Part shown: piece by piece, positions 22,749 to 29,371 of the stretch
Layout of the letters: every line of letters starts with the position of its first letter
How positions within the stretch are numbered: position 1 is the first letter of the stretch
DNA from: Pseudomonadota bacterium
GTDB taxonomy: Bacteria > Myxococcota_A > Polyangia > Polyangiales > JAKSBK01
NCBI GenBank assembly: GCA_022361155.1
Contig: JAKSBK010000556.1
Location: 1 to 35,427 of the forward strand
Reading direction: 5' to 3'
DNA length: 35,427 nt
Notes under the pieces: generated by a model
What the model saw: only the letters and a program-made list of their open reading frames with translations
Told to the model about the DNA's origin: nothing
The model's database searches: none
Made by a program: the position numbers and the translations under genes

Positions 22749-22774
22749 ATGCAAATATCCAGAGATGCAAATAT
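22749..22774. promoter_or_regulatory. Direct repeat ATGCAAATAT in the lhgO-kamA divergent region
   Basis: ATGCAAATAT occurs at 22749-22758 and 22765-22774 (16-bp period). It is an AT-rich spot within a GC-rich divergent intergenic region, so a regulator-binding site for one or both genes is plausible. No regulator family is assigned. Confidence 0.5.
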
Positions 22775-22802
22775 TGTGCATGGCGGGTTGGGCTTCTGCT
22801 GC

Positions 22803-22830
22803 TTGGCGTGGGCGCCGAGCCGTGTATAGT
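22803..22830 (+). promoter_or_regulatory. Candidate sigma70 promoter for the KamA-like gene
   Basis: TTGGCG (22803-22808) and TATAGT (22825-22830) are separated by 16 bp on the plus strand. A start near 22837 would give a ~108-nt leader before ATG 22945. The direct repeat lies just upstream of the -35. Confidence 0.5.
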
Positions 22831-22944
22831 GCGTGGCGTCAGTTCTCCGCTGAGGCGGCTCGGATTCCGCAGCATTCCAAGCGGCCGGGCGGCCTCGGGG
22901 CGCTGCTTTCCCCGCGCGGCGAGCTCTGGGCCGCGGGCGGGCCG

Positions 22945-24306
22945 ATGGTGTTTGGTCTGATGCAATCACGCAGATACCGCGTGCTCACACGCAAAGACAT
23001 CCCCAAGATACCCCAGCTGCAGTGCCTGGCCCCCGAACACCTCGAGGCGATCCTGGCAGTATCGTGTGTGCTGCCCTTCAGAGTCAACCAGTACGTGCTC
23101 GATGAGCTCATCGATTGGGAGCGGGTCCCCGACGATCCCGTCTTTCAACTTACCTTCCCCCAGCCTGGAATGCTCAGCGCCACCGATCTCGCCTTGATGC
23201 TGGACCTGGTTCGTCGCGGGGCTCCGCGGGCGGAGCTCGATGTCCATGCCCGTCGGGTTCAGCGGCGCCTCAACCCGCACCCAGGCGGCCAGTTGTCGCT
23301 GAATGTACCGAAGCTCGACGGGGAGAGGCTGCGCGGAATGCAGCACAAGTACCGGGAGACCGTGCTGTTCTTCCCCAGCAGCGGCCAAACGTGCCACGCA
23401 TACTGCACCTATTGTTTCCGCTGGGCGCAGTTTGTGGGGATCGAGGAGCTGCGTTTCGCCACCAAGGAGGTTGACGATCTGGTGCGCTACCTGCGCAAGC
23501 ACCGCGAGGTGACGAGCGTGCTGCTGACCGGGGGTGACCCGTTGATCATGCGTGCGGGCGGGCTGCGGCGCTACCTGGAGCCCCTGCTCGACCCGAGCCT
23601 CGAGCACGTCGAGAGTATCCGCATCGGTACCAAGGCACCTGCCTACTGGCCTCAGCGCTTCGTCACCGATCCGGACAGCGACGAGCTGCTCGCTTTGTTC
23701 GAGCAGGTCGGCCGCGCCGGGCGCCACCTCGCGTTGATGGCGCATTTCAGCCACCCGAGGGAGCTGGAGCCGCGCCTCGCTCAGGAAGCGCTGCGTCGCA
23801 TCCGCGGAACCGGCGCCGTGATACGCTGCCAAGCACCTATCGTGCGCCACGTCAACGATGACCCGGCGATCTGGGCCTCCATGTGGCGCCTTCAAGTACG
23901 CAGCGGGGCCGTTCCCTACTACATGTTTGTCGAACGTGATACCGGTCCCCGGGCGTACTTCGAAGTACCGCTGGTTCGAGCCCTCTCCATCTTCAACCGA
24001 GCCTATCGCAGCGTGTCGGGCCTGGCACGCACGGTGCGGGGTCCTTCGATGTCCGCGGCTCCTGGCAAAGTCGTGCTCGATGCAGTCACGCAAGTGCACG
24101 GCGAAAAGGTGCTCGCGCTCAGGTTCCTTCAGGCCCGCGACCCGAGCCGGGTCGGGCAGATGTTCTTTGCTCGCTACGACGAACGGGCCACCTGGCTCGA
24201 TGATCTGCGTCCCGCATTCGGTGAGAGGCGGTTCTTTTTCGAGCCCGGCGCGGAAGAGATGCCACGCTCGGGCTTGCGGCTGGTGTCGTCGGCAGGCGGC
24301 GAGTAG
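22945..24306 (+). CDS. KamA-family radical SAM protein (lysine 2,3-aminomutase-like)
   Basis: The 453-residue protein has the radical-SAM cluster CHAYCTYCFRW (Cys150, 154, 157), the GGDPL motif (LLTGGDPLIM), and KamA-type flanks. These include NPHPGGQLSLNVP before the cluster and, near the C-terminus, SMSAAPGKVVLDAV, where the Lys is the candidate PLP-binding residue. Known relatives are lysine 2,3-aminomutase and the EF-P modifying EpmB. This one has a longer C-terminal tail (QARDPSRVGQMFFARYDE, LRPAFGERRFFFEPG) seen in a branch whose substrate is not established. No epmA or efp gene is adjacent, so an EF-P role is unproven. ATG 22945 is chosen; the frame is open upstream but lies in the promoter region and the LhgO gene. 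Its stop abuts the stop of the next, convergent gene. Confidence 0.86.
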   Translation: MVFGLMQSRRYRVLTRKDIPKIPQLQCLAPEHLEAILAVSCVLPFRVNQYVLDELIDWERVPDDPVFQLTFPQPGMLSATDLALMLDLVRRGAPRAELDVHARRVQRRLNPHPGGQLSLNVPKLDGERLRGMQHKYRETVLFFPSSGQTCHAYCTYCFRWAQFVGIEELRFATKEVDDLVRYLRKHREVTSVLLTGGDPLIMRAGGLRRYLEPLLDPSLEHVESIRIGTKAPAYWPQRFVTDPDSDELLALFEQVGRAGRHLALMAHFSHPRELEPRLAQEALRRIRGTGAVIRCQAPIVRHVNDDPAIWASMWRLQVRSGAVPYYMFVERDTGPRAYFEVPLVRALSIFNRAYRSVSGLARTVRGPSMSAAPGKVVLDAVTQVHGEKVLALRFLQARDPSRVGQMFFARYDERATWLDDLRPAFGERRFFFEPGAEEMPRSGLRLVSSAGGE

Positions 24307-24666
24307 CTACTCGCGTTCGCACCAGCGGTATGCGTTGCACACGGTCAGTCGCGGACAGTCGCCGTTCGAATCGCAGCGCACTACACAGACGTCGGTAGCC
24401 ACGCATTGGCTTCGTTCGCCGAAACGCAGCTGGCAGGCTTCGGTCGAGCTGCAGCGCGCGGCGCACTGCCTGTCAAGGTTCGGGGCTAGCTCGAGGCAAC
24501 CGAGATCCGAGCCGCATTGGCTGTCCGTGTCGCAGCCGGCACCGAGAGCGAATCCCCCACTACGAGCGGGCGCGCGCCGGCTGCCGGCCGCCGAAGCCAC
24601 CAGCACAAGCGCCATGACCGAGAGTAACAGGGCCCATCCGCGCACGTTGGATGCGATATCACACAT
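24307..24666 (-). CDS. Small exported Cys-rich protein
   Basis: The 119-residue protein has an N-terminal hydrophobic helix (WALLLSVMALVLVASAAG, ~11-28) and then about 75 residues with 11 cysteines: GCDTDSQCGSDLGCLE, QCAARCSSTEACQ, QCVATDVCVVRCDSNGDCP and VCNAYRWC. The pattern C-x5-C-x5-C with DSQC/NGDC resembles small 'dickkopf-like' or CDSxxDC modules frequent in Myxococcota exported proteins. No lipobox is clear; the helix may be a cleaved signal peptide (SAAG-S) or an anchor. Function unknown. ATG 24666 is used; GTG 24645 would shorten the signal. Its stop codon is directly adjacent to the KamA-like stop, within the palindrome GAGTAGCTACTC. Confidence 0.72.
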   Translation of the reverse strand: MCDIASNVRGWALLLSVMALVLVASAAGSRRAPARSGGFALGAGCDTDSQCGSDLGCLELAPNLDRQCAARCSSTEACQLRFGERSQCVATDVCVVRCDSNGDCPRLTVCNAYRWCERE

Positions 24667-24742
24667 CCACGCACACGCAAACCGACCCCTCAGGGCGGGC
24701 CGGCCGCAAAACGCACGTTTTCAGGCCAGGGGCCCACGAGCC

Positions 24743-25063
24743 CTAAAGGTCGAGCTCGAGGCCGCTGGCATCGCGAACAAGCCTGCCCAGGATCGCGAAC
24801 AGCTCTCCGCGCCCCTTGTCGTCGATCCAGCGGCCCGTTGTGCTCTGGTACGAGAAATGCCAGGCCGACTCGCCACCGGCCAACCACAGCTGCCGGGTAG
24901 GGCGCTGGGTGTTGAGTACCGAGCGCCGCCCGTCAGCAAAGGTAAGGGTGACCACATCGCCGGCGCGCTCGCAATCCACAACCTCTGGATCGACGTCGCT
25001 CAACGCGTCCATCAGCCGCCCGAACGTCGCGTCCGCCAGATGCAGGTACGCCTGCTCGTCCAT
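24743..25063 (-). CDS. cyaY: Iron-sulfur cluster assembly protein CyaY (bacterial frataxin)
   Basis: The 106-residue protein matches the frataxin family in length and sequence. It begins MDEQAYLHLADATFGRL (acidic first helix), then DVDPEVVDCERAGDVVTLTF, RRSVLNTQRPTRQLWLAG and SAWHFSYQSTTGRWID, and ends with a helix GELFAILGRLV. Frataxins bind iron through the acidic ridge and tune IscS activity in Fe-S cluster assembly. The N(T/R)Q-P-xxQxWLA segment is the most diagnostic. Start ATG 25063 has AGGACAGGG upstream and fits family length; an upstream in-frame ATG at 25117 would add 18 residues. No isc or suf genes are adjacent. A palindromic element (copy B) lies 77 bp upstream. Confidence 0.88.
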   Translation of the reverse strand: MDEQAYLHLADATFGRLMDALSDVDPEVVDCERAGDVVTLTFADGRRSVLNTQRPTRQLWLAGGESAWHFSYQSTTGRWIDDKGRGELFAILGRLVRDASGLELDL

Positions 25064-25140
25064 CGTGACCCTGTCCTTCGCCGCGTGCGCGGCTGCCCAC
25101 CGCAGTGTCCGCTCCAACAGCCGGCTCCGTCGCCTGGCTC

Positions 25141-25299
25141 AGGGCCCGCGGAAGAGTAGCTCATCCATTTCGCCGGTTCTGACCACCGCTAGCTATGTTG
25201 CTCCTCCTCGAAGCATCCCCAATACTCCTCGTCGTCGCGCCTCGCCAGCGGCGCCCAGTCCTCGCCGAAACACACGAGTTGTTCTTCCGCGGGCCCTTT
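25141..25299 (-). mobile_element. Palindromic repeat element, copy B (between Nudix gene and cyaY)
   Basis: Read on the minus strand it starts AAAGGGCCCGCGGAAGAACA and ends CCGCGGGCCCT, about 159 bp, with the same central hairpin region (GTATTGGGGATGC here) as the other copies. The peptide frame (FGEDWAPLARRDDEEYWG) is open for most of its length, but a CAG-to-TAG change interrupts it near the right end. The element separates the Nudix gene from cyaY and points toward cyaY. Confidence 0.9.
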
Positions 25300-25345
25300 A
25301 CGCTACCTAGGACTGGGCAGGCGGCGTGGCAAGCGCACGGATGAC

Positions 25346-25942
25346 TCACGGCACTGTTGCCTGAAGCAGCTTGAGCAGGCTCTGCAGCATGCGGTAGGTC
25401 AGCCCCCACACCACGTGATCCTGCACGGCGAACGCCGGCAGGCTGACGCTGCGTCCCCCAGCCCGGTACGACCTCGTGGTGTCGGCTTGCCCGCCCGCCA
25501 GCGGTCCGAGCGGCGCCCAGACGATCTCGGCCACTTCGGGCCCCAGCTGGAGGTTGGGCTGTCCATCGAGCGCAAAGACATACGGTGTGATGAGCATACC
25601 GGTGCGCCTGCCTCCGGCCACGGCGGGCAGCTCGTCGAGCCAACCCAACAGCTCAGCATGACGGTTCAGAGCGAGCCCCACCTCCTCGCGGGTCTCACGA
25701 GTCGCGGTCGCAATCAGGCTTGCGTCCTCGGGTTCGGCGCGACCGCCGGGAAAGGCCATGTGCCCCGACCACGGATCGCCGCTCACTTCGGCCCTTCGGA
25801 TGAGGAGCACCTCGGCGTCGCTCGCTCCGCTCCGCAGGACGGCCGCGACGGCAGCTCGCTGCGCCGTCGCCGGGCGTGCCGGCACGGCTTTGCGTGATGC
25901 CAGGCGCCGTCGAATGCTCGCCAAATCCAGGGCAACCGGCAT
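25346..25942 (-). CDS. CoA-pyrophosphatase-type Nudix hydrolase (NudL-like)
   Basis: The 198-residue protein has an intact Nudix box: GGRAEPEDASLIATATRETREEVGL, fitting Gx5Ex7REUxEExGU with REtrEEvG as the metal-binding core. Just ahead of it lies VLLIRRAEVSGDPWSGHMAFPGG, the LLxxRxxxxxxHxGxxxFPGG extension that marks CoA pyrophosphatases (NudL/PCD1 group). The expected reaction is cleavage of CoA or oxidised CoA to 3',5'-ADP and phosphopantetheine. Cytosolic, no signal. Start ATG 25942 gives a typical short N-terminal arm (LASIRRRLASR). Downstream on the same strand come the palindromic element and cyaY. Confidence is high for the family, moderate for the substrate. Confidence 0.9.
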   Translation of the reverse strand: MPVALDLASIRRRLASRKAVPARPATAQRAAVAAVLRSGASDAEVLLIRRAEVSGDPWSGHMAFPGGRAEPEDASLIATATRETREEVGLALNRHAELLGWLDELPAVAGGRRTGMLITPYVFALDGQPNLQLGPEVAEIVWAPLGPLAGGQADTTRSYRAGGRSVSLPAFAVQDHVVWGLTYRMLQSLLKLLQATVP

Positions 25943-25994
25943 CGGCTCGGGAGGTGTCCGTGAAACTCGACGCGTGCTATGCTGCCGAGCAACC

Positions 25995-26078
25995 TTGGGA
26001 ATCGGGCCTGGGAAATCGGGCCTGGGAAATCAGGCCTGGGAAATCGGGTCCGGGAAATCGGGCCTGGGAAATCGGGCC
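25995..26078. repeat. Six 14-bp tandem repeats
   Basis: The consensus unit TGGGAAATCGGGCC occurs six times in a row with 0-2 changes each (25995-26008, then every 14 bp to 26078). It lies in the 317-bp gap between the divergent Nudix and propeller-lipoprotein genes. Nothing in the unit matches a regulator site I know. The rest of this gap holds the 16-bp repeats below and no ORF. Confidence 0.93.
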
Positions 26079-26185
26079 GTAGCGCTCGTCTTGCGGCCCG
26101 GCGTGCTTAGGTGAGTGCTTGGGTCTCTTACACGGTGAGCGGGTTTCCGGCTACGTGTTTTCAACCTTGTGCAGAATTGTCGCGT

Positions 26186-26233
26186 GTTCGTTGCAAGCTG
26201 CGTTCGTTGCAAGCCGCGCCCGTTGCAAGCAAC
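26186..26233. repeat. Three 16-bp tandem repeats
   Basis: Units 26186-26201, 26202-26217 and 26218-26233 share the core CGTTGCAAGC; units 1 and 2 differ at one base. The array ends about 25 bp before the start codon of the propeller lipoprotein, so it would lie in the 5' leader or promoter. Confidence 0.85.
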
Positions 26234-26259
26234 GTGCTGGCGTGACACGGGAGGTCGTG

Positions 26260-27993
26260 GTGAGGCGTTCTAGCTTGATCTTGTGTTTGTCCTTGTGCGT
26301 GTTGCTCATGAGTCTCGAGGCGTGCGGCGACGGGAATCAGGGCCCGGAGCCCGTCACGTTCGATCCGTCCGAATGCGTGGATTTCACCGCGCTGGACCCG
26401 CCGCCCCAAAGCCCGCGCTGCACCCAGGTGGGCGTCAGCGCCAGCCCTACGAGCTGGGCCAGCTGCGTCGGTGGAGTGAGCAGGGACGACGGGCACACCG
26501 TCGCCGTCGGGCTGGACGGAAGCGTCTACCTTGGCTTTGGCATCGGCGGCCCTGATGCTCGGCAGCAGCTGGGATTGCAGACCTGCTACCAATTCACACC
26601 CGAAGAGGCTTCCACCATCGACTTCTTGGGCACGCCCATCCCCGTGAGCCCCGGCACGGACCCCGGAATCGCCAAGTTCACGCGCGAAGGCGTGCTGCAG
26701 TGGGTGCAGACCGCTCCCGGCGACGGGCTGGCCGGCGAGGTGCGATCGGTCGTGGTCGATCCGGTGGATGGCGCCGTTTTCGTCGCTGGCGATTTCAGCG
26801 GGACAGCGGCTTTCGACCCCGCTGCGCCCTTGATTTCGGCCCACCAGGATCTGTTCGTGGCAGAGTACGGCCCGGATGGGAACCTGATATGGGCCCGGAC
26901 GGCCATGATCGTCCCCGACCCCGACCCCATCAGCGAGCATGCGGGCAACACGCACGCCGACGCGCACGGGATCGACATCGATCCCGTGACCGAGAACATC
27001 GTTGTCGTGGGCGAGTACACGGGACTCTTGACATTCGGGCAGTTCACCATCCAAGCGCTGGGCTCGACCGATGCATTCGTGGCCGAGCTGAGCAAGGACG
27101 GCACCGTGCTGTGGCTGGATGACGCGGGCGGCCAGGGCGACGCTTCCGGTGCCCAGGACGTTACGATCGAGCCAGACGGAAGCGTCATGGTCGTGGGCAG
27201 CCTCGGAGGCTCGCACAACGAGCACATTACCGGCATCGATGGCCAAGAGGTGCTCATGCCGAGCTATGCCGGGGAGTTCGGCACGGACATGGTGCTCGTG
27301 CACTACTTCGCCGACGGGCGCGTGGACTGGGCAACCCACGCCGGCTACCCCGCCGAGCTCATGTACGGGACCGGCGCCGGGCACGACGCTGCCGGCAACG
27401 TGTACGTTACGGGCGTGTTCACCGGCTGCGCCCTGTTCCGCAGGCAACCCGTGCTGGTCAACACGCCCCCGCCACCTCCGCTCGAGGGTCAGCCCCCTTG
27501 TGCGGACTCGCCCGTCGACATGGCGCTGTTGGCGCCGGGTGGGCCCGCGGACACCGAGCAGTTCGTCGCGAAGTACACGGAGTCCGGCCTGCTGCAGTGG
27601 GTGCGCAGAGCGGGCGGGTCGGGGGCTGACTTCGGAGCCGCTGTCGAGGTATTCGATCCGGGAGGATTTTTCTATGTCGGAGGACACATCGAGGGAACGG
27701 CGATCTTCGGCGATCCCCTCAACCAGATGCCGACGGGCCTCCCCGGCCAATACGCCCATTCGATCGCCCGCTACGATCTGAACGGCGGGCTGCAGTGGGT
27801 ACGGTCCGTTGGAAGTGAGGGCAAAAGCCAGCTCTACGACATCGCCGTGGATCCGACGGACGGCGGCGTGGTGGGCGCGGGTGCCTTCAACGGAGTGCTA
27901 TCGTTTCCCAGCGGCATCACCCTGCAGTCGGCCTCATCCGTCATCGATCTGGACGATATCGTGATCTGGCGATTCGGGCAGGACGGCCTGTAG
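26260..27993 (+). CDS. Lipoprotein with SBBP/beta-propeller-like repeats
   Basis: The 577-residue lipoprotein starts at GTG 26260, with GGGAGG about 5 nt upstream. The signal MRRSSLILCLSLCVLLMSLEAC carries the lipidation Cys at 22; a longer ORF upstream runs into the tandem repeats. The body holds at least six blade-like repeats built around a strand pair of the type V-D-x-x-x-G-x-V-x-V-x-G-x-F-x-G-x-x-x-F, e.g. VDPVDGAVFVAGDFSGTAAF, DAAGNVYVTGVFTGCALF, FDPGGFFYVGGHIEGTAIF and VDPTDGGVVGAGAFNGVLSF. Between these run strands ending in LQWV(R/Q). This resembles SBBP-type propeller repeats found in many exported bacterial proteins. No catalytic residues are recognisable; binding or scaffolding on the cell surface is the likely role, by inference. 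Confidence 0.82.
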   Translation: MRRSSLILCLSLCVLLMSLEACGDGNQGPEPVTFDPSECVDFTALDPPPQSPRCTQVGVSASPTSWASCVGGVSRDDGHTVAVGLDGSVYLGFGIGGPDARQQLGLQTCYQFTPEEASTIDFLGTPIPVSPGTDPGIAKFTREGVLQWVQTAPGDGLAGEVRSVVVDPVDGAVFVAGDFSGTAAFDPAAPLISAHQDLFVAEYGPDGNLIWARTAMIVPDPDPISEHAGNTHADAHGIDIDPVTENIVVVGEYTGLLTFGQFTIQALGSTDAFVAELSKDGTVLWLDDAGGQGDASGAQDVTIEPDGSVMVVGSLGGSHNEHITGIDGQEVLMPSYAGEFGTDMVLVHYFADGRVDWATHAGYPAELMYGTGAGHDAAGNVYVTGVFTGCALFRRQPVLVNTPPPPPLEGQPPCADSPVDMALLAPGGPADTEQFVAKYTESGLLQWVRRAGGSGADFGAAVEVFDPGGFFYVGGHIEGTAIFGDPLNQMPTGLPGQYAHSIARYDLNGGLQWVRSVGSEGKSQLYDIAVDPTDGGVVGAGAFNGVLSFPSGITLQSASSVIDLDDIVIWRFGQDGL

Positions 27994-28085
27994 CAGCTCA
28001 GCCCCGCCAGCGGCGTTTGCACCACCCCTACGGCCGGCAGCCGGCGTTCCCTGAGCGCACCGTGCGATGCGCATCCATAAAGCCG

Positions 28086-28112
28086 TTGCATCTGTAGAAT
28101 TCGATCTATACT
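28086..28112 (+). promoter_or_regulatory. Candidate promoter of the His/Gly-rich lipoprotein
   Basis: TTGCAT (28086-28091) and TATACT (28107-28112) lie 15 bp apart, slightly tight, in an AT-rich patch of an otherwise GC-rich gap. Transcription would begin near 28119, giving a ~55-nt leader that contains the hairpin at 28131-28147. Confidence 0.45.
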
Positions 28113-28130
28113 AGAAGTATGCGGGTTTTC

Positions 28131-28147
28131 GGCCCGTCCATCGGGCC
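28131..28147 (+). promoter_or_regulatory. Leader hairpin
   Basis: GGCCCG and CGGGCC pair around TCCAT, ending about 17 bp before the AGGA ribosome-binding site of the lipoprotein gene. It could affect translation; no riboswitch class fits. Confidence 0.35.
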
Positions 28148-28174
28148 CGCGCCCGGCTTCTGGGTAGGATCGTG

Positions 28175-29071
28175 ATGAATGTTGTGGCTACTAGCTGGGG
28201 CTCGCGCGAGCCAAGGCGCTCGACAGCCTGGCCAAAGGAACTGCTGCTGGGGCTTGCGCTCATCGTTTGCTCGGGCTGCTATATGGGCACGGCTTCCGGA
28301 GGGGATCACGGGACCGATCCCCACGCTGCCGGCCACACAGGCGGTCACGCAGGTGCCGGTCACGCAGCTGCCGGCCATCCTAGCGGCTCGCACGGCGGCG
28401 CGCTGGGGCATGGGGGCTCGCACGGGGGCTCCGGCCATGCGGGGCACGGGAGCGGCGCGGGCAGCCACGGGCAGGCGGGTGCAGGCGGAACCAGCGGCCA
28501 TTCCATCTGCTATCTGTGCGGCGGCGCTCACGGCGGTGCGGGAACGCATGCTGCTGCGGGAACACACGGAGCTGCCGGAACCCACGGCCTGGCCGGAACC
28601 CACGGTCTTGCAGGGATGCACGGAGCTGCCGGAACCCATGGAGGCACGGGGCCGCCCCACGTGCAGTGCGGCGGGCATCAGCCTTGCCAGGACGGCGGCT
28701 CCTGTGGCTGCAGCGCCGGCTGCTGCAACCTGGACTGCAGTCAGGCGTCGGCGTGCAACGCCGTGTGCAGCGGCTTCGGAACGCAGTGCCGAGTCGTGGG
28801 CGCCGAAGACAGCGACTTCGTGCTGGCGTGTCACGAGGCGACCTGCGTTTTTGTTGTGCAAGGGGCGGCCAGGGTGGACGGCGAGTGCGGGTCGGGGTCG
28901 GTATGCGAGTTCGAGTGCCAGGGTGGCGATGCCTGCGGGGTCCGCTGCGGCGGCGGCTCCAGCTGCTTCCTGCACTGCGGCGATTCGAGCTCCTGCCGCT
29001 TCACACAGTGCGACGGCCACCAGCAGCAATGCCCCGGCGATGTGGTGGTCTGCAACGCGCCTTGCCCTTGA
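28175..29071 (+). CDS. His/Gly-rich and Cys-rich lipoprotein
   Basis: The 298-residue lipoprotein has a signal ending at LIVCSGC (Cys35), after a 20-residue polar start. Residues ~40-165 are a Gly/His/Ala low-complexity region with about 25 His in repeats such as HAAGHTGGHAGAGHAAAGH, and a pentapeptide array of AGTHG type (GTHGLAGTHGLAGMHG). The final ~135 residues are Cys-rich (CGGHQPCQDGGSCGCSAGCC, CSQASACNAVC, CEFECQGGDACGVRCGG, CRFTQCDG). The last part resembles the short CxxxCxxxC ladders of other exported Myxococcota proteins. The His array could bind Zn, Cu or Ni, by analogy with other His-rich proteins. ATG 28175 has AGGA about 7 nt upstream. The stop lies 126 bp before a doubtful small ORF. 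Confidence 0.8.
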   Translation: MNVVATSWGSREPRRSTAWPKELLLGLALIVCSGCYMGTASGGDHGTDPHAAGHTGGHAGAGHAAAGHPSGSHGGALGHGGSHGGSGHAGHGSGAGSHGQAGAGGTSGHSICYLCGGAHGGAGTHAAAGTHGAAGTHGLAGTHGLAGMHGAAGTHGGTGPPHVQCGGHQPCQDGGSCGCSAGCCNLDCSQASACNAVCSGFGTQCRVVGAEDSDFVLACHEATCVFVVQGAARVDGECGSGSVCEFECQGGDACGVRCGGGSSCFLHCGDSSSCRFTQCDGHQQQCPGDVVVCNAPCP

Positions 29072-29196
29072 GGGCGCGAAAGGACAACTCGATTCCGGTA
29101 AGCCATCGCCTCTGGGCGGTGAGACTCGACAAGGCTCGACCGTCCCGGGGTGCCTTTCTTGCCCTGCCCCTGCCCTTGCCCTTGCGCGGAAACGTG

Positions 29197-29352
29197 ATGG
29201 CCGAGGCGCTGGCCATGTCAAGACCGGTCGGGGAGTGCCCTCACAACAAGAACTGCTATCCTTCGGAGCTCGCATCGGTCACCCACCTCAAGGCGAATCG
29301 CCGCTGTGCTGCATGCGCCAAGACCAGCGATATCTTCACGTGGACGCCGTGA
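29197..29352 (+). CDS. Possible small Cys-motif protein (doubtful)
   Basis: This 51-residue ORF reads MAEALAMSRPVGECPHNKN and continues to CYPSELASVTHLKANRRCAACAKTS-type sequence with CP-x4-C and C-x2-C pairs, which could bind zinc. There is no clear ribosome-binding site, the ORF is short, and it is the only candidate in 29072-29371, so it may be chance. A pyrimidine-rich TGCCC repeat (29158-29184) precedes it. ATG 29215 (MSRPVGECP) is an alternative start. Confidence 0.25.
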   Translation: MAEALAMSRPVGECPHNKNCYPSELASVTHLKANRRCAACAKTSDIFTWTP

Positions 29353-29371
29353 CGCTCGAGTCGGCGCCGTG

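Noticed and set aside
22627-22944. Longer N-terminus for the KamA-like protein
   Set aside because: The added 106 residues overlap the divergent lhgO gene and its promoter region and do not resemble the family.
25161-25643. 160-residue minus ORF covering palindromic element copy B and the end of the Nudix gene
   Set aside because: It combines an antisense-phase reading of the Nudix gene with element sequence; the true Nudix frame is the neighbouring one.
25995-26078. CRISPR array
   Set aside because: Units are contiguous 14-bp repeats without spacers, and no cas gene is present.
26161-27759. 532-residue minus-strand frame opposite the propeller lipoprotein
   Set aside because: Shadow: the plus frame has a ribosome-binding site, lipoprotein signal and repeated blades; this one has none.
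28106-29275. 389-residue minus-strand frame opposite the His-rich lipoprotein
   Set aside because: Ala/Arg-rich complement of a Gly/His repeat; no start signal or domain.
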